DNA of 64,000 nt from Cryptomeria japonica (lineage: Eukaryota > Streptophyta > Pinopsida > Cupressales > Cupressaceae), in contig NC_081410.1 in assembly GCF_030272615.1 (NCBI RefSeq), positions 138,420,849 to 138,484,848 on the forward strand. The letters run 5' to 3'. Every line of letters begins with the position of its first letter. Within the stretch, counting starts at the first letter, position 1. Shown piece after piece: positions 1 through 10,851 of this stretch. Under the pieces are notes generated by a model. It was not told the DNA's origin and ran no database searches. It saw nothing but the letters and a program-made list of their open reading frames with translations. A program made the translations under genes and the position numbers.

Positions 1-1770
1 TTTTATTTTGATTCGTTCATAATGGTTATATAACTTCCTCATAACCGAAAAGGAAGTTATGGATTGGTTATCAGCCTTCTCTTTATCAATGACTAAGTGC
101 AATGGTCTATATATTCGTGATTGAAGGGTGAGTTGTGTTGTTGGTTTTTTTGGATGAAGAAAAATGTGGTAGAAAAAGAGTTTTCCCCAATCTTTGAATG
201 ATACAAAATAGTGAATAAGAAGAGCAAAAACTATAATGCTGTGTTACAGTGCAATGACAAGGAAAGATGATATATCACTGTGAAGAAGTTTTGACTATAG
301 CGCTGTAAGTAAAATCTGTGTTAGAACAGGTTGAAAAGGATTTTACTATGTGTGTCTGGCTAAGTTACTGGGTTCGCTTGTTGGGCAGCCAGATTCGGGT
401 ACGGTTCGCACCAGGTCCGTGGTACTTGTTCGGTTTGCCAACGGATCCGTATATTTGTATTGTCATCCGTAAAAAGAAAATTGCAGTCATCCGTTGGGAA
501 ATTTTTATTCGTTTAAGTTAATTTTCACCCTACAGAAACCATCATTCAGCCAACCTGTATAAACGGAAGCCATCGTTATATTATATACTAATGATAAAAT
601 ATATTACGATGGCTTCCCTTTATACAAGTCGGCTATCATTATATAATATAAGGAATCAATTGTTTAAGTTGGCTATTATTATTAAAATATATGAATGCAC
701 CATGGTCATGGTAATTAAATTAAATTAAATTATATCATATAATAATAATATTGTAAATTAATATATATAATATTATTAATTTATTATATAATATAATATA
801 ATATTATATATATATATATATAATTTTTACATTGTTTTTGTACTAATGAACCCACACCCTTTTCAAAATTTTGTCGTACTGGTTCTTCGAACCCGAACCG
901 ATAACTTAGGTGTTTGGTTTGTGTTTAGAGAACAAGAGAACCTGCATATCATTTCTAACAGATTCTTTTTGAGATTTTTAAATTAGACTGAAAAATTGGT
1001 TGCAAAATATTATCATTGTTTGTAGTGCAGAATAGTTTATTGGAAGAAGTGTTAACATTCAGATTGTTGAATCCTTCAAGTGTTTTAGATTCACAAGTTC
1101 TATATTGCAGACCCGAGATTAGTAACGTTGATGTGTTTTAATACTTGTGGTTATTCAGAGAAGGTGCTAACAGATTTACTTTAGTTTATTGCTGATTACA
1201 GACATTATAAGATTTAGGTTGTGAAGAACTTGTATACAGATTGATTCAATAGAATCTCCCATCACTAAAAAAGGAATTACTAATTACTAAAATAACTACC
1301 CCGCAACTACTTAGTCTAACCACTTTGTGTAATTACTAATAGAGTCTGATTGTGCAAAGATTGTATTATCAATTGAAAATAGTTGTTTTGAAAATATCTA
1401 AGGCTACTGGGTTGGTGCTTAGTTTGATAAGTTGTAAACTTGATTGGAGTTGATGCTCTCTGAAGGCGTTTGGTGACTCCTTGGGTTGGTGCCCTAAAAT
1501 GTTAATTTCTTCAATTGTGAGGCTATATTAGGACAATATATCCTACCAATATTTCTCACTGTGGTTTTCCCATCCTGGGTTTCCATGTAACCTTTTGTGC
1601 ATTGGTCTCATTGTGTGGTGTATGTTTCAGATTTCAGTTTGGTACTTTCATTTTAGAATTAAGTTTATAAGCTTTAAATAAGTTTATCAAAAAGAAGTAA
1701 TTGGATAAGAATTTAGGATTTATTTGCTACTGATTCACCCCCCCTCTCAGTAGTAAATTTGTGTTCTTCA
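1..1770 (+). repeat. 5' LTR of Copia-1 (right part), interrupted by MITE-1
   Basis: Positions 1-359 align with 15424-15786 and 910-1530 with about 15787-16364. Positions 1531-1770 align with 19973-20213, so this copy is the uninterrupted reference for the split 3' LTR. It ends in ca at 1770, two bases before the primer-binding site. Apart from MITE-1 it contains no gene. Differences from the 3' LTR are frequent, which indicates an old insertion. Confidence 0.9.
360..909. mobile_element. MITE-1, 550-bp hAT-like miniature element in the 5' LTR
   Basis: This block is absent from the matching place in the 3' LTR (about 15786). It starts CTAAGTTA and ends TAACTTAG, and GGGTTCG recurs inverted just inside both ends. 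It is flanked by gtgtctgg (352-359) and gtgtttgg (910-917), an 8-bp duplication with one mismatch, as hAT transposases make. Inside are a palindrome built on gaagccatcgt (about 565-620) and a (TA)n run near 800-822. It encodes nothing convincing; the 67-codon frame at 318-521 crosses its boundary and is chance. Confidence 0.8.
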
Positions 1771-1772
1771 AT

Positions 1773-1785
1773 TGGTATCAGAGCC
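1773..1785 (+). promoter_or_regulatory. Primer-binding site of Copia-1
   Basis: tggtatcagagcc starts two bases after the LTR end. It is the standard plant copia primer-binding site, complementary to the 3' end of initiator methionine tRNA, and it fixes the LTR boundary at 1770. Confidence 0.9.
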
Positions 1786-1838
1786 AAGTACTTTGAAAAA
1801 GACTTAATCAGTCTAAGTAAGTCTCGAGTATAGAACAC

Positions 1839-2766
1839 ATGGCTTGTCAGGATGGATCTTCTTCTAATAATGCACCATTGTTTGATGGCACTAACTATAT
1901 ATTTTGGAAGATAAGGATGGAAAGCTACTTGTAATCTTTAGAATTTGATGTTTGGATGTTAATAGTTAATGGTTATACAATGCCTTCACATTTATTAACT
2001 GATCTTGCAAAAAAAAGAGATTATGAGAATTTTGCTAAGGCTAAAAATGCTATACTTTGTGTAGTCTAACACTGAGTTTGTTGAAGTAATGCATTGTCAA
2101 ACAGCCAAGGAGTTATGGGACAAGTTGAAGAGCATCTTTGAGGTAGATAACAAGGTTAAGCAAGCAAAGATGCAAACTTACAAAGCCAAGTTTGAAGAAT
2201 TAAAAATGAAGGAAGAAGAACGAATTGCAAACTATCTTCTCAGAGTTGATGGGATAGTAAATGCGATCAAGGGTCTTGGTGAGGAAATAAAAGATGCTAT
2301 GGTTGTTCAGAAAGTTTTACGATCTCTACCTTCTAAATATAATGCAAAAATTTCTGCCATTGAAGAAGCAAGAGATCTTAGTAAGCTTAAAATTGATGAT
2401 TTGCATGGTATTTTGACTGCTTATGAAATAAGATTGATTCCAAAAGAAGACATGAAGAGAGAGGCTGCCTCCAAAGCAACAAAAAAGGCAAAAGAAGAGA
2501 ATTCAGATTCAGATAGTAGCATGGAAGAAGAGCTTGCATATCTAGTGAAGAAACTGAAAAGGAGTTTTGGGAAGCCTAAAGGAAAGTTACCTCTTAAGTG
2601 CTTCAATTGTGGAGGAACTGGGCACTTTGCTGCTAAGCGTCCTTATGACAAAGATGACGAAGATAATGAGGAAGGCTTTAGAAAGAAGTATAAAGGACAA
2701 TCGTCTTTTAAACAACATGACTTTTCAAAAAAGAAGAAAAGCTTATGTATTAAAGAAGATAATTAA
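1839..2766 (+). pseudogene. Copia-1 gag (capsid and first zinc knuckle), broken
   Basis: The ATG at 1839 opens with a short Ser/Asn-rich leader, then a FDGTNY..WK motif typical of copia gag N-termini. A TAA stop follows near 1933, and the frame changes before 2089. From 2089 a 225-codon open stretch carries the gag UBN2-type region (HCQTAKELWDKL near its start), then Lys/Glu-rich sequence. A zinc knuckle at about 2598-2640 reads C-x2-C-x4-H with Arg in place of the last Cys, so metal binding would be lost. Gag would package the element RNA. The stop, the frameshift and the missing Cys mark it as dead. Confidence 0.85.
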
Positions 2767-2802
2767 AACTCAGAAAATAGTGAGAACTCTAGTGCTGAAA
2801 CT

Positions 2803-3192
2803 TTGTTTATGGCACTTGGACCTATTAGTACAGATCAAAGTGATGAAGAGTTGCAAGATGATGTAGATGGTGAGATAAGCCTTGAAGGAGAACTATTGTG
2901 TGCATTAGAAGAAATCAAGAGATTAAAGAAAGAGGTCACACAACAAAGTGCTTCAGCATTAAAGGAAAACAAAGATCTAAAGAAGAGACTTGAAGAAGAA
3001 AATCAAATGATCACCAAGCTAAAAGCTGAAGTTGAAGAAGGTAAGAAAAGGGAAGAGGTAACACATTCAAAACTTCTATCTAAATTTGAAGAATGCATGG
3101 TTTTAGAAGATAAGTTAATAACTTTACAACATGATCTTGAACAATATAAAAGTGAGTCAGATAGAAAACCAAAATTTGCTAAAAGCTTCTAA
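2803..3192 (+). pseudogene. Copia-1 coiled-coil segment after gag
   Basis: A 129-codon open stretch rich in Glu, Lys and Leu, with heptad-like spacing (EEIKRLKKEV, then DLKKRLEEENQ), predicts a coiled coil. It lies between the two zinc knuckles of Copia-1 in a different frame from the preceding gag piece. I read it as an inserted or expanded gag linker. It ends at a stop at 3190. Which protein it was joined to, and what it did, cannot be told from this copy. Confidence 0.6.
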
Positions 3193-3504
3193 CCTGTTGG
3201 ATGAAACACTAACTAAATAGAGGTCAAATAAGAATACATTTGGTTTGGGTTTTGAACAAGGTCAAAGTTCTTATAACAAAGACAAAAGTATTAAATTTGT
3301 TAGAGTTTAGAGACAACAGAGGTATTCACAATGGCATTTTCCTACTAGAAGATTGACAACAAACATATATTATTCCTTGCATGGCTATTGTAATCTTTGT
3401 AACTATTTTAATTTGGTCATAAAGTAGTTAATTGTAGAGTTGTGCCATGAAGGAATGTTAATTTTATTAGTAGAAATTCTTTTGATTATTTGAAGGATTT
3501 CAGT

Positions 3505-3783
3505 ATAATCTGTTTTAATTGTCAGAATGATGGTCATATTGCAAAAAACTGTCACATGAATTTTGTACAAAAGAACAAAAAAAGTATGGAAGAAAAAGGA
3601 GAAGAAATCTATGATTGTTCAGACAACATTGCATGCTAAGAAGGAAAATCTTTGGATAGTGGACAGTAGTTGCTCGAATCACATGACAGTGATAAGAGTA
3701 AGTTTACTACTTTTTCAGATTGGAATGGTGGTCCAATGAAATTTGGTGACAAGTCTTCAGTTTAAATCCGAGCTAAAGGTTCT
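3505..3783 (+). pseudogene. Copia-1 second zinc knuckle and protease, broken
   Basis: A complete knuckle, C-x2-C-x4-H-x4-C, is encoded at 3522-3563. About 100 bases later LWIVDSSCSNHMT is encoded (about 3650-3690). This is the copia protease active-site region with Ser where the catalytic Asp-Ser-Gly has Gly. Frames change after it, and a TAA at about 3764 precedes the next open stretch. The protease would cut the polyprotein; the damaged motif and broken frame rule out activity. Confidence 0.75.
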
Positions 3784-4934
3784 TTGAGCATTAATGGTAC
3801 TTTAGAAACAAATAATGTTTGGTTTGTTGATGGACTAAAATATAACTTACTAAGTGTTAGTCAAATGTGTGATAATGGATATTTTGTGGTTTTTAATGCT
3901 CAAGGATGTGAAATAAGGAATTCTAAATCGGGAAAACTTATTGCTGAAGGTAAAAGAACTGAAAATAATGTTTATGATTTAAGTGAGGTAAAAGGTAAAA
4001 AATGTATGTTGGGTCAGCTTGATGAAAGTTGGCTGTGGCATAGAAGATTAGGTCATGTGAATTTTGAAAATCTTGTTAAAATCAGTTCTATTAATTCAGT
4101 TAGACACATGCCTAAAATTTAAAACCTAAAAATATTGTTTGTAAGGAATGTCAACAGGGAAAGCAAACTAGAGTAAGTTTTAAGCCAAAAGAATATTCAA
4201 GTTTGCAGTCCCTAGAATTAATTCATATTGATCTTTGTGGGCCAACCCGAACTAAAGGGTTAAAAAATGAAAGATTTTTTATGTTGTTTGTGGATGACTT
4301 TTCAAGAATGACAAGGGTGACTTTTCTAAAGGAAAAATCTGAGGCATTTGAGAAGTTTAAAATCTTTAGAGCAATGGTCGAAAAAGAAAGTGGTTTTCAA
4401 ATCAAGTGTCTTAGATCTAACAAAGGTGGTGAATTTGTCTTTAACGAGTTTGATGGATATTGTGAGCAGTTTGGTATTAAATGACAGTTTTTTGCAGCAA
4501 GGACATCACAACAGAATGATGTGGTTGAGAGAAAGAATCGAACAGTCAAAGAAATGGCAAGGACTCTTCTTAATGAAGCCAAAATTTCAGACAAATTTTG
4601 GGTAGAAGCTATTCACACAGCAGTATATACTCTTAATAGAAGACAATTGAGGCGCAACAGTAAGAAAACCCCTTATGATATTTGGTATGGTAGACCTGAT
4701 TTTGTTGAGTATTTTGAAATCTTTGGAAGTAGATGTTTTATTAAAAGCGATGAAGATAATTTGGGAAGTTTTGATCCTAGATGTGATGAGGGTATTTTTC
4801 TTGGTTACTCTACACATAACAAAGCTTACAAATGTTATAATACTAGATTGAAAAGGGTTATTGAAAGTGCTAATGTGAAAGTGGATGAGATTGTGCAGGA
4901 AGATAATCCTGAAGAATCTATTATAGGCAATTAA
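3784..4934 (+). pseudogene. Copia-1 GAG-pre-integrase and integrase, broken
   Basis: The GAG-pre-integrase motif WLWHRRLGH is encoded at about 4030-4060. The integrase core follows: HIDLCGP (first Asp) near 4225, LRSNKGGEF near 4410 with Asn where the second catalytic Asp belongs, and QNDVVERKN near 4515 with the Glu present. A TGA at about 4482-4484 falls where relatives have Arg, a CGA to TGA change. Another break lies around 4122. Integrase would join the cDNA to chromosomal DNA; with the second Asp lost this copy is inactive. Confidence 0.85.
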
Positions 4935-5169
4935 TCTGAAAATGTTGCTAAGACTTCTGAAAATAATGCTTCTGCACATGATAATATTCAAACATAGATT
5001 TTGAAAATGGTGGTGGAGTGGCTTTTGAAAGTGATAGTGAAAAGGTTCCCTCAAAATTCGTAAAAAAAAATCATCCTGCGTAGTAGATTGTTGGTCATAT
5101 AGATGATGGTGTTCAAACAAGAAGAAAAATTGCCAAACATTGTAATGAAGAGGTATGTCTTTCTTTGGT

Positions 5170-6199
5170 TTTTGAGTTTGAACCTAATTCTTATGAAGAG
5201 GCTAGTAGTAATGCAAATTGGATTAGTGGGATGAAAGAAGAATTAACCTAGATAAAGAAAAACAAAATGTGGGACCACGTGCCTAGGCCTGCTGATAAAA
5301 ATGTAATTGGTGCTAAATGGGTTTTTAGAAACAAGTTGAATGAAGATGATAGGATTGTTAGAAACAAAGCTAGACTTGTGTGTAAGGGATGTGCACAGAT
5401 TGAAGGCATTGACTTTGATGAAACATTTGCACCTATAGCCAGATTAGAAGCTATTCGTATGTTTTTGGCATTTTCAATTCACAAAATTTTTGAAGTCTGG
5501 CAAATGGATGTTAAATCTGCATTTTAAATGGATATTTGGAAGAGGAAGTTTACATGGAACAACTAGAAGGCTTTGTATGTGCAGGTAAAGAGGATTATGT
5601 TTGCAGGTTGAAAAAGGCCTTGTATGGTCTAAAACAAGCTCCTAGGGCTTGGTATTCCAGGTTGGATCATCTTCTTCAACAGGGTTTTAGTAGGGGTAAT
5701 GCAGGTAGCAATTTATACTTTAAGGTTATTGGTGATCATGTTTTTGTAGTAGTAGTAGTTTATGTTGATGACATAGTTTTTGGTGGTGATGATAATGTTT
5801 GCAAAGATTTTGCCACCCAAATGCAAACAAAATTCAAAAATTCTATGATAGGAGAACTTTCATTCTTTCTTGGGTTGATAGTGTCTCAGTTTGATGTAGG
5901 TATATTTCTATCTCAGTCTAAATACACTAAAGAGATGCTAAAAAAATTCAAAATGGAAGATTGCAAACCAGTTTGTACTTCAATGATCATAAGGTGTAAA
6001 TTGAGCAAAAATGATGAATCTCCAGATACGAATTAGACTGAATATTGATCCATGATAGGTAGTCTCTTATACTTGACAGCATCCAGGCCTGATATTATGC
6101 AAGCTATGTATATGGTTGCACGGTTTCAGTCTGCTCCTAAAATTTCTCATCTCAATGTAGTCAAAAGAATTTTCAGATATTTAAAAGTCACCATTAACT
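5170..6199 (+). pseudogene. Copia-1 reverse transcriptase, broken
   Basis: Copia reverse transcriptase signatures appear in order: [12 protein letters not shown] near 5300, NKARLVCKG near 5370, MDVKSAF at about 5505, [11 protein letters not shown] near 5622 and the catalytic YVDD near 5760. A one-base loss just after MDVKSAF (5526) shifts the frame. TAG at about 5249 and at 6034, and TGA at 6046, fall where the conserved copia sequence has Gln, Gln and Arg codons. The domain would copy element RNA into DNA. Confidence 0.88.
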
Positions 6200-6695
6200 A
6201 TGGATTGTGGTATCTTCGCTCTAATCAGTTTATTGACTGCTTACACTGATGCAAATTGGGCAGGTTGTGTTGATGACAGGCATAGTACTAGTGGTGGAGC
6301 TTTCTTCTTTGGAGAGAAGTTGGTATCCTGGTTGAGTAAAAAACAAGACTTGGTGACCTTGTCCACAGCTGAGGCTGAATATATCGCTATTGTTTCCTGC
6401 TGTACCCAGTTATTATGGATGAAACAGACTTCACAAGATCTTCAAGTGGTTTATGATAAACCTCTATTTTTTGTGACAACACTAGTGCGATTAACATTTC
6501 TAAGAATCCTATATCACATTCTTGCACTAAGAATATTTCTATTACATATCATTTTCTGCGAGAACAGGTTGCTAATCATGAAGTTTAACTTGAATATGTT
6601 CCTATTCATGATTAGTTGGGTGATATCTTTACTAAGCCACTTCCTTGCGAAACTTTTGAAGCTCTTTGCAAATGTCTTGGGGTTGTAGCCTCACC
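6200..6695 (+). pseudogene. Copia-1 RNase H, interrupted near its end by MITE-2
   Basis: TDANWAGCVDDRHSTSG (about 6246-6300) and STAEAEYIA (about 6362-6390) are the copia RNase H motifs with the catalytic Asp and Glu present. The frame then drifts into an open stretch that no longer matches the family. The C-terminal end of the polyprotein resumes after MITE-2, at 7604-7640. RNase H would remove the RNA strand during cDNA synthesis. Confidence 0.8.
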
Positions 6696-7603
6696 CTAAG
6701 TCATTGCGTTCGAATTCGAATTCGAGTTCGGCAACCATAAAATTCAGATGAAGTTCGACAAGGGCAAAAAATTCGAAATTTTTTTTTGACATTAAATTCG
6801 CCTTATATTAATTTTTTTATATATAAATAATATATCCAATAAAGTGAATAAATTATTAAATTAGTTTAACTATTATTTTTTAAAGAAGAAAGATGTTAAA
6901 TTTAAATTTATTATAATTAAATATAATTTTTTTATAAAAATTTAACATAAGTAATATAATAATCTCGAGTGTTTGCAGATAAGATTGTGTATGAGTTTTT
7001 TTCCATCAATGTTTCGGATCACACTCCGTGATCCATCATCAGGATGACAAATAGAGAGCATGCTGAAAATGAGAAGATTTGACATCTAAGTCAATATTAA
7101 ATTAAGAAGAGAAGATTTGACAACGTATCTTTTAAATTTTAATAGAATTAAAACAACGAAAGAAAAACTTAAAGGAAAATGTATTTTTAAATGAACATAA
7201 AAACCTAAATGAAAACTAAAAGTTTAAAACAATGAAAATCTATTCACGCAAGACTTGCAACGGCATCGAACTTGCTGGGTCATGCCAGACTTGCAGGATG
7301 TTGGTTTTTTTGCGTCGGACGTGCAGTGTCACCTCTGTTCCAATTTGTAGGGTGTTGCTTGGTTGTGTTGGCAATGCACAACGTTACCTTTGTTCGCCCC
7401 TATACCTTCTCTAGCATCGGATGTCTGTGAATAAATAGACCTGTGAAGGAAGCTCGCGTTTTTAAAAAACATTTTTGATTTAAAAACCCTAACCCATTTC
7501 ATTGTACGAAATTAAGACGAACTTAAACGAATTTTTTGGATTTTTTAAAAATTTGTTGAATTTTGAATCTCATGGATCAAATTCGTCGAATGTGATGACT
7601 AAG
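6696..7603. mobile_element. MITE-2, 908-bp hAT-like miniature element
   Basis: It starts CTAAGTCATTGCGTTCG and ends with a matching inverted sequence, ...GATGACTAAG. It is flanked by a perfect 8-bp duplication, gcctcacc (6688-6695 and 7604-7611). Removing it restores the last codons of the Copia-1 polyprotein. The left end carries a ttcgaattcgaattcg run. The inside is AT-rich and non-coding; the 60-codon frame at 7232 has no support. The CTAAGT termini resemble MITE-1, suggesting related families. Confidence 0.85.
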
Positions 7604-7611
7604 GCCTCACC

Positions 7612-7965
7612 TATTCCAACTTGAACATCTTCGTGCATTTGCTTAGGGGGAGTATTTTTTGTTGTTCTCTTTACCAGCCCCCGTCCCTTTGTCATTGATG
7701 TCAAAGGAGGAGAATGGTTACTTCAATTTTGCGTGGGATGTTGTAAGTGATAATATTGTGCAGATTCATCGTTCAGTTTTGCGTGTTTTGCAGCAGTTGT
7801 TCAGTTAGTTTCCATTGGACTGTTCAATATGCTCTGATGATAGTTTCTAGTTTTTACAGGGATTTTGTTTATGTTGCTTGCAGGGATATTCAGATTTGAT
7901 TGCGGAAGTTTCAGCTTACTATTACTTTTTCAAATGGATATGTTTTGTGTTTTGACATCAATGCC
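7612..7965 (+). other. 3' non-coding region of Copia-1
   Basis: Between the end of the polyprotein and the polypurine tract there is no open frame. It holds the sequence ttagggggag near 7646 and a purine-rich caaaggaggagaa near 7700, which resemble extra polypurine tracts. Confidence 0.6.
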
Positions 7966-7976
7966 AAAGGGGGAGA
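7966..7976 (+). promoter_or_regulatory. Polypurine tract of Copia-1
   Basis: aaagggggaga lies directly before the TGTTGG start of the 3' LTR at 7978. It would prime plus-strand DNA synthesis. Confidence 0.85.
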
Positions 7977-7977
7977 T

Positions 7978-8197
7978 TGTTGGCATTATTATTTGTCATT
8001 GATGTCAATAGATCTAGTAATTTAGTTCTTGAAGTTGTATTTGTCTAGAGAATTATATAGTGTTCAAAATTTCCACACTTTGAACATTAGTAAAAGGAAT
8101 GTACAGATTGTAGTTTTGATATCACAACAATATAAACAAATAACTATCATCTGCAAACATATAAGGCCTTACCAAACATCAATCCCCATTGTATACC
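7978..8197 (+). repeat. 3' LTR of Copia-1, segment 1
   Basis: It begins TGTTGGCATTATT after the polypurine tract and is cut by element A at 8197. The last five bases, atacc (8193-8197), are duplicated at 15128-15132. The matching part of the 5' LTR is outside the window. Confidence 0.85.
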
Positions 8198-8245
8198 TGT
8201 TGTGACCATTTCACACATCGCCCCATCAAAATGGGGACCCCCTCT
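8198..8245 (+). promoter_or_regulatory. Conserved 5' end of element A with hairpin
   Basis: cacatcgccccat followed by a ccccat-caaa-atgggg inverted repeat (8221-8236) and gaccccc. The same arrangement opens B, C and D, at the same distance from the TG end. Confidence 0.7.
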
Positions 8246-8699
8246 CTTTTTTGGGTCTTGCTTTCTCTTTGCGTAGCTTTTCTCTGCTTGTCAGGTGTTT
8301 TGAGTGAGTTAGTGGTGGCCTAGGTTTGGTAAGTTAGGGTTTCCTTCGTAGAGCTTGCCTAGGGTTCCTTTTAGGGCCAAGTTTGACCTAAGCTTGGGGA
8401 AGTTATTTGTTCTATGCCTAGAATCTTGATGTAATTTTAGCAGGATCTTGCCTTAGAAAGTTGGAGAATGTATATTTTGCAAGGAAGTCTTGAGGAGTTT
8501 GAGTCAGGATGAGTCAAGGTTGTGAGTTGTTAGGCCAGAGTCTTGTCTTTTGTAGAGTCCAAGTTGATATGATGAAGCAAGTGATCGAAGTGTAGACACG
8601 AAAGACAAATGATAGCATGAGCAAGCTTGGAAGGATGTAATTATAAGAAATTGGCTTGAAAATTTGAGAAAAAGTTAAGGATGTGAGCTCAAAGAAGAA
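8246..8699 (+). other. Element A, spacer between 5' end and array
   Basis: No supported gene. The sequence is G/T-rich on this strand and leads into the repeat array. Confidence 0.5.
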
Positions 8700-10018
8700 T
8701 TTCACTCTTGACCCTTTCAAAGGGTCCAGAGCGAATTCTACTAAGAACCTCCCTTGGTTCTAACTTGGGCTATAGCTTTTGCTCCCAGGCTTCAATTTAA
8801 TGAAGAATGATTGATCCTTGCCATTGGAATGAGTTGCAACCATATTGGAGAAGGAATTTGAGCCAAAAGGAGCAAATTCACTCCTGAACCTTCCAAAGGG
8901 GTCCAGAGCGAAATCCTTAGCTAGACTCTCAATTTCACCTAGTGCACTAAGACAACCTTGTTTTGATGGCAAATTGACTTGATCACGGTAAGAGGAGGTT
9001 TGATAAGACAAATTTGAGGTGATTTAAGAGAAAAGGAAGTGTAAAATGAGCCTAAGGAAGAATTTCGCTCCTGACCCTTCCAAAGGGTCCAGAGCGAATT
9101 TTCTTAAACCTCTCTTTATTCCTTGTTTGAAGACCAAGAACCTTATCCCTATGGCATAGTTGAGGGAAGATTGATGCATATTTGCCTTACAAGGTGGATT
9201 GGAGCAAAGCAAATGATGGAATTAAGACTAAACTGCAAATTTCGCTCCTGACCCTTCCAAAGGATCCAGAGCGAAATTCCTAAAAACTCCTTTTTGCTCC
9301 CAATTTTGTATCAAGCCTAGTGTTGATTAAGGTGGATTGAACTTAGAGGCATCCTTAGGCATACGTTTGAGTAAGTTGTGGTCATAAAATATGAAGAATT
9401 CGTCCTAAAATGCAAATTTCGCTCTTGACCCTTCCAAAGGGTCCAGAGCAAAATTCCTAAGTTGACTAATGTTTTGCCTAGGCCCTTGAGCAAAACCTAT
9501 TTTTAAGCAATTTTGGAGGCAAGTGACTTGATCTTGATAAGGTAGGGTTGAAAATGAGGTCTAATTGAAGCTAAATCACAAATTTCGCTCCTGACCCTTG
9601 GAGAGGATCGAGAGCGAAATCCTTAGGACTCCCTATTTTCACCTTGTTTCGAGCTAGGATGGAGGCTAGTTGCATAAGTATGATGGAAGAAGGTTTGAAA
9701 GGCTAAGTTCAAGGCTGAGAAATGATGAAAATGTGAGGTAAATTGAGCAAAATAGCTAATTCGCTCCTGACATTTGGAGAGGATCCAGAGCGATTTTTCA
9801 TAAAATCCTCCCCTTTGCTTCGAATTTGGACTAGTTTTATGCCTTGGAGCCTTAGTTAAGACGTTATCATGCCTTAGAAGCAATTAAAAAAAAAACAATG
9901 ATGGATTTGGGTCTAAAAGACAAAAAAATCGCTCCTGACCCTTCCAAAGGGTCCAAAGTGAAATGCATTGTAGAAGGGAATTTCGCTCATGTCCCTCTCT
10001 AAGGTACAAGAGTGAAAT
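8700..10018 (+). repeat. Array of ~175-bp units with a palindromic core (element A)
   Basis: Nine cores of the form tttcgctcctgaccc-ttccaaa-gggtccagagcgaa start near 8700, 8874, 9061, 9238, 9415, 9583, 9759, 9928 and 9978. The arms pair with few mismatches, so each core can fold. The DNA between cores is weakly similar at best. Short frames on either strand here are by-products of the repeat. Confidence 0.85.
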
Positions 10019-10247
10019 CAGGTGAAGAGCAAGTGCTTTGCATAGCAAGGTCGGCTGGAGAGAAGACTAAGGAAGCAAATTCGCCTAATATAAGCACCCA
10101 TTAAATTCAAAACTTCAAAAAATTTACCATTTGGCGCCAAAGTAATTTTCAAATTTTAGAACAAAGTCGGCCAGCTCAAGAAGGTGAAATAATATTTTTT
10201 TTTATATATAACAAGGTCGGCCTTTTTAGAGGAAGGGTGAAAGCGCC

Positions 10248-10254
10248 TATAAAG
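10248..10254 (+). promoter_or_regulatory. TATA box of the element A gene
   Basis: gcgcc-tataaag lies about 600 bp before the gene's ATG. The homologous place in element F reads gcgcc-ctatataagg, so the GCGCC-TATA arrangement is kept in two copies. Confidence 0.6.
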
Positions 10255-10608
10255 GAGAGTGGATCTTAAAACCATTAGTCATTCAATCAAACATTCTTCC
10301 TTAGCAAATTTAAAGAGCAGATTTGGAGAAGCAAATTCCAGTAGATAGAAGGCGATTTTCAGGTTTAAGAAGGCAAAAAATCATATCATATAAAGGCAGA
10401 TTCAACATTCTTAATCTCAGACCTGATCCTCTCAAGGACAAATTAGAAGATCAGCAATCCTTCGAAGGTGAATTGAAGGTGCAGACCTGAAGCTTTTAGC
10501 AGAAGAAACTTCTTTGAACAACATTTAAGGAGGTAAATTCAATATCAAGGCATTATTTATCCCTCTTTTCAGGTTCATTCCTTTCAAAGCTCAAAAATCA
10601 AGATTGAG

Positions 10609-10844
10609 GTATGTTCAATGTCTAAATTTGAATGAGGATCTGATTCAGTTCAATAAAGATTATTTTGTAAAGTTAGGTCTTCATGATTTAGCTTGATTCA
10701 TATGTGATTTCAATTTGAAAATTCACAATTTTAAAGAGTTTATCATTTTCATTTTCAAATTGAAATTCAATTGTTCTTTTTAAGGTCTTGAATTGCCTAT
10801 CTTTGTGACTATACCTAAAACCTAACTTAAACCCTTTTTTATAG
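10609..10844 (+). other. Predicted 5'-UTR intron of the element A gene
   Basis: Donor gag|gtatgttc at 10609 and acceptor ttttttatag|gtaaca ending at 10844, eight bases before the ATG. Element F has gag|gtatgaag and tgtgtag|gtgtca at the equivalent places (232 bp against 236 bp). Conservation of both sites in two diverged copies is the support; no transcript evidence is available here. Confidence 0.6.
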
Positions 10845-10851
10845 GTAACAA

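Noticed and set aside
7232-7414. 60-codon Cys-rich frame in MITE-2
   Set aside because: It lies in a non-coding miniature element and has no counterpart.
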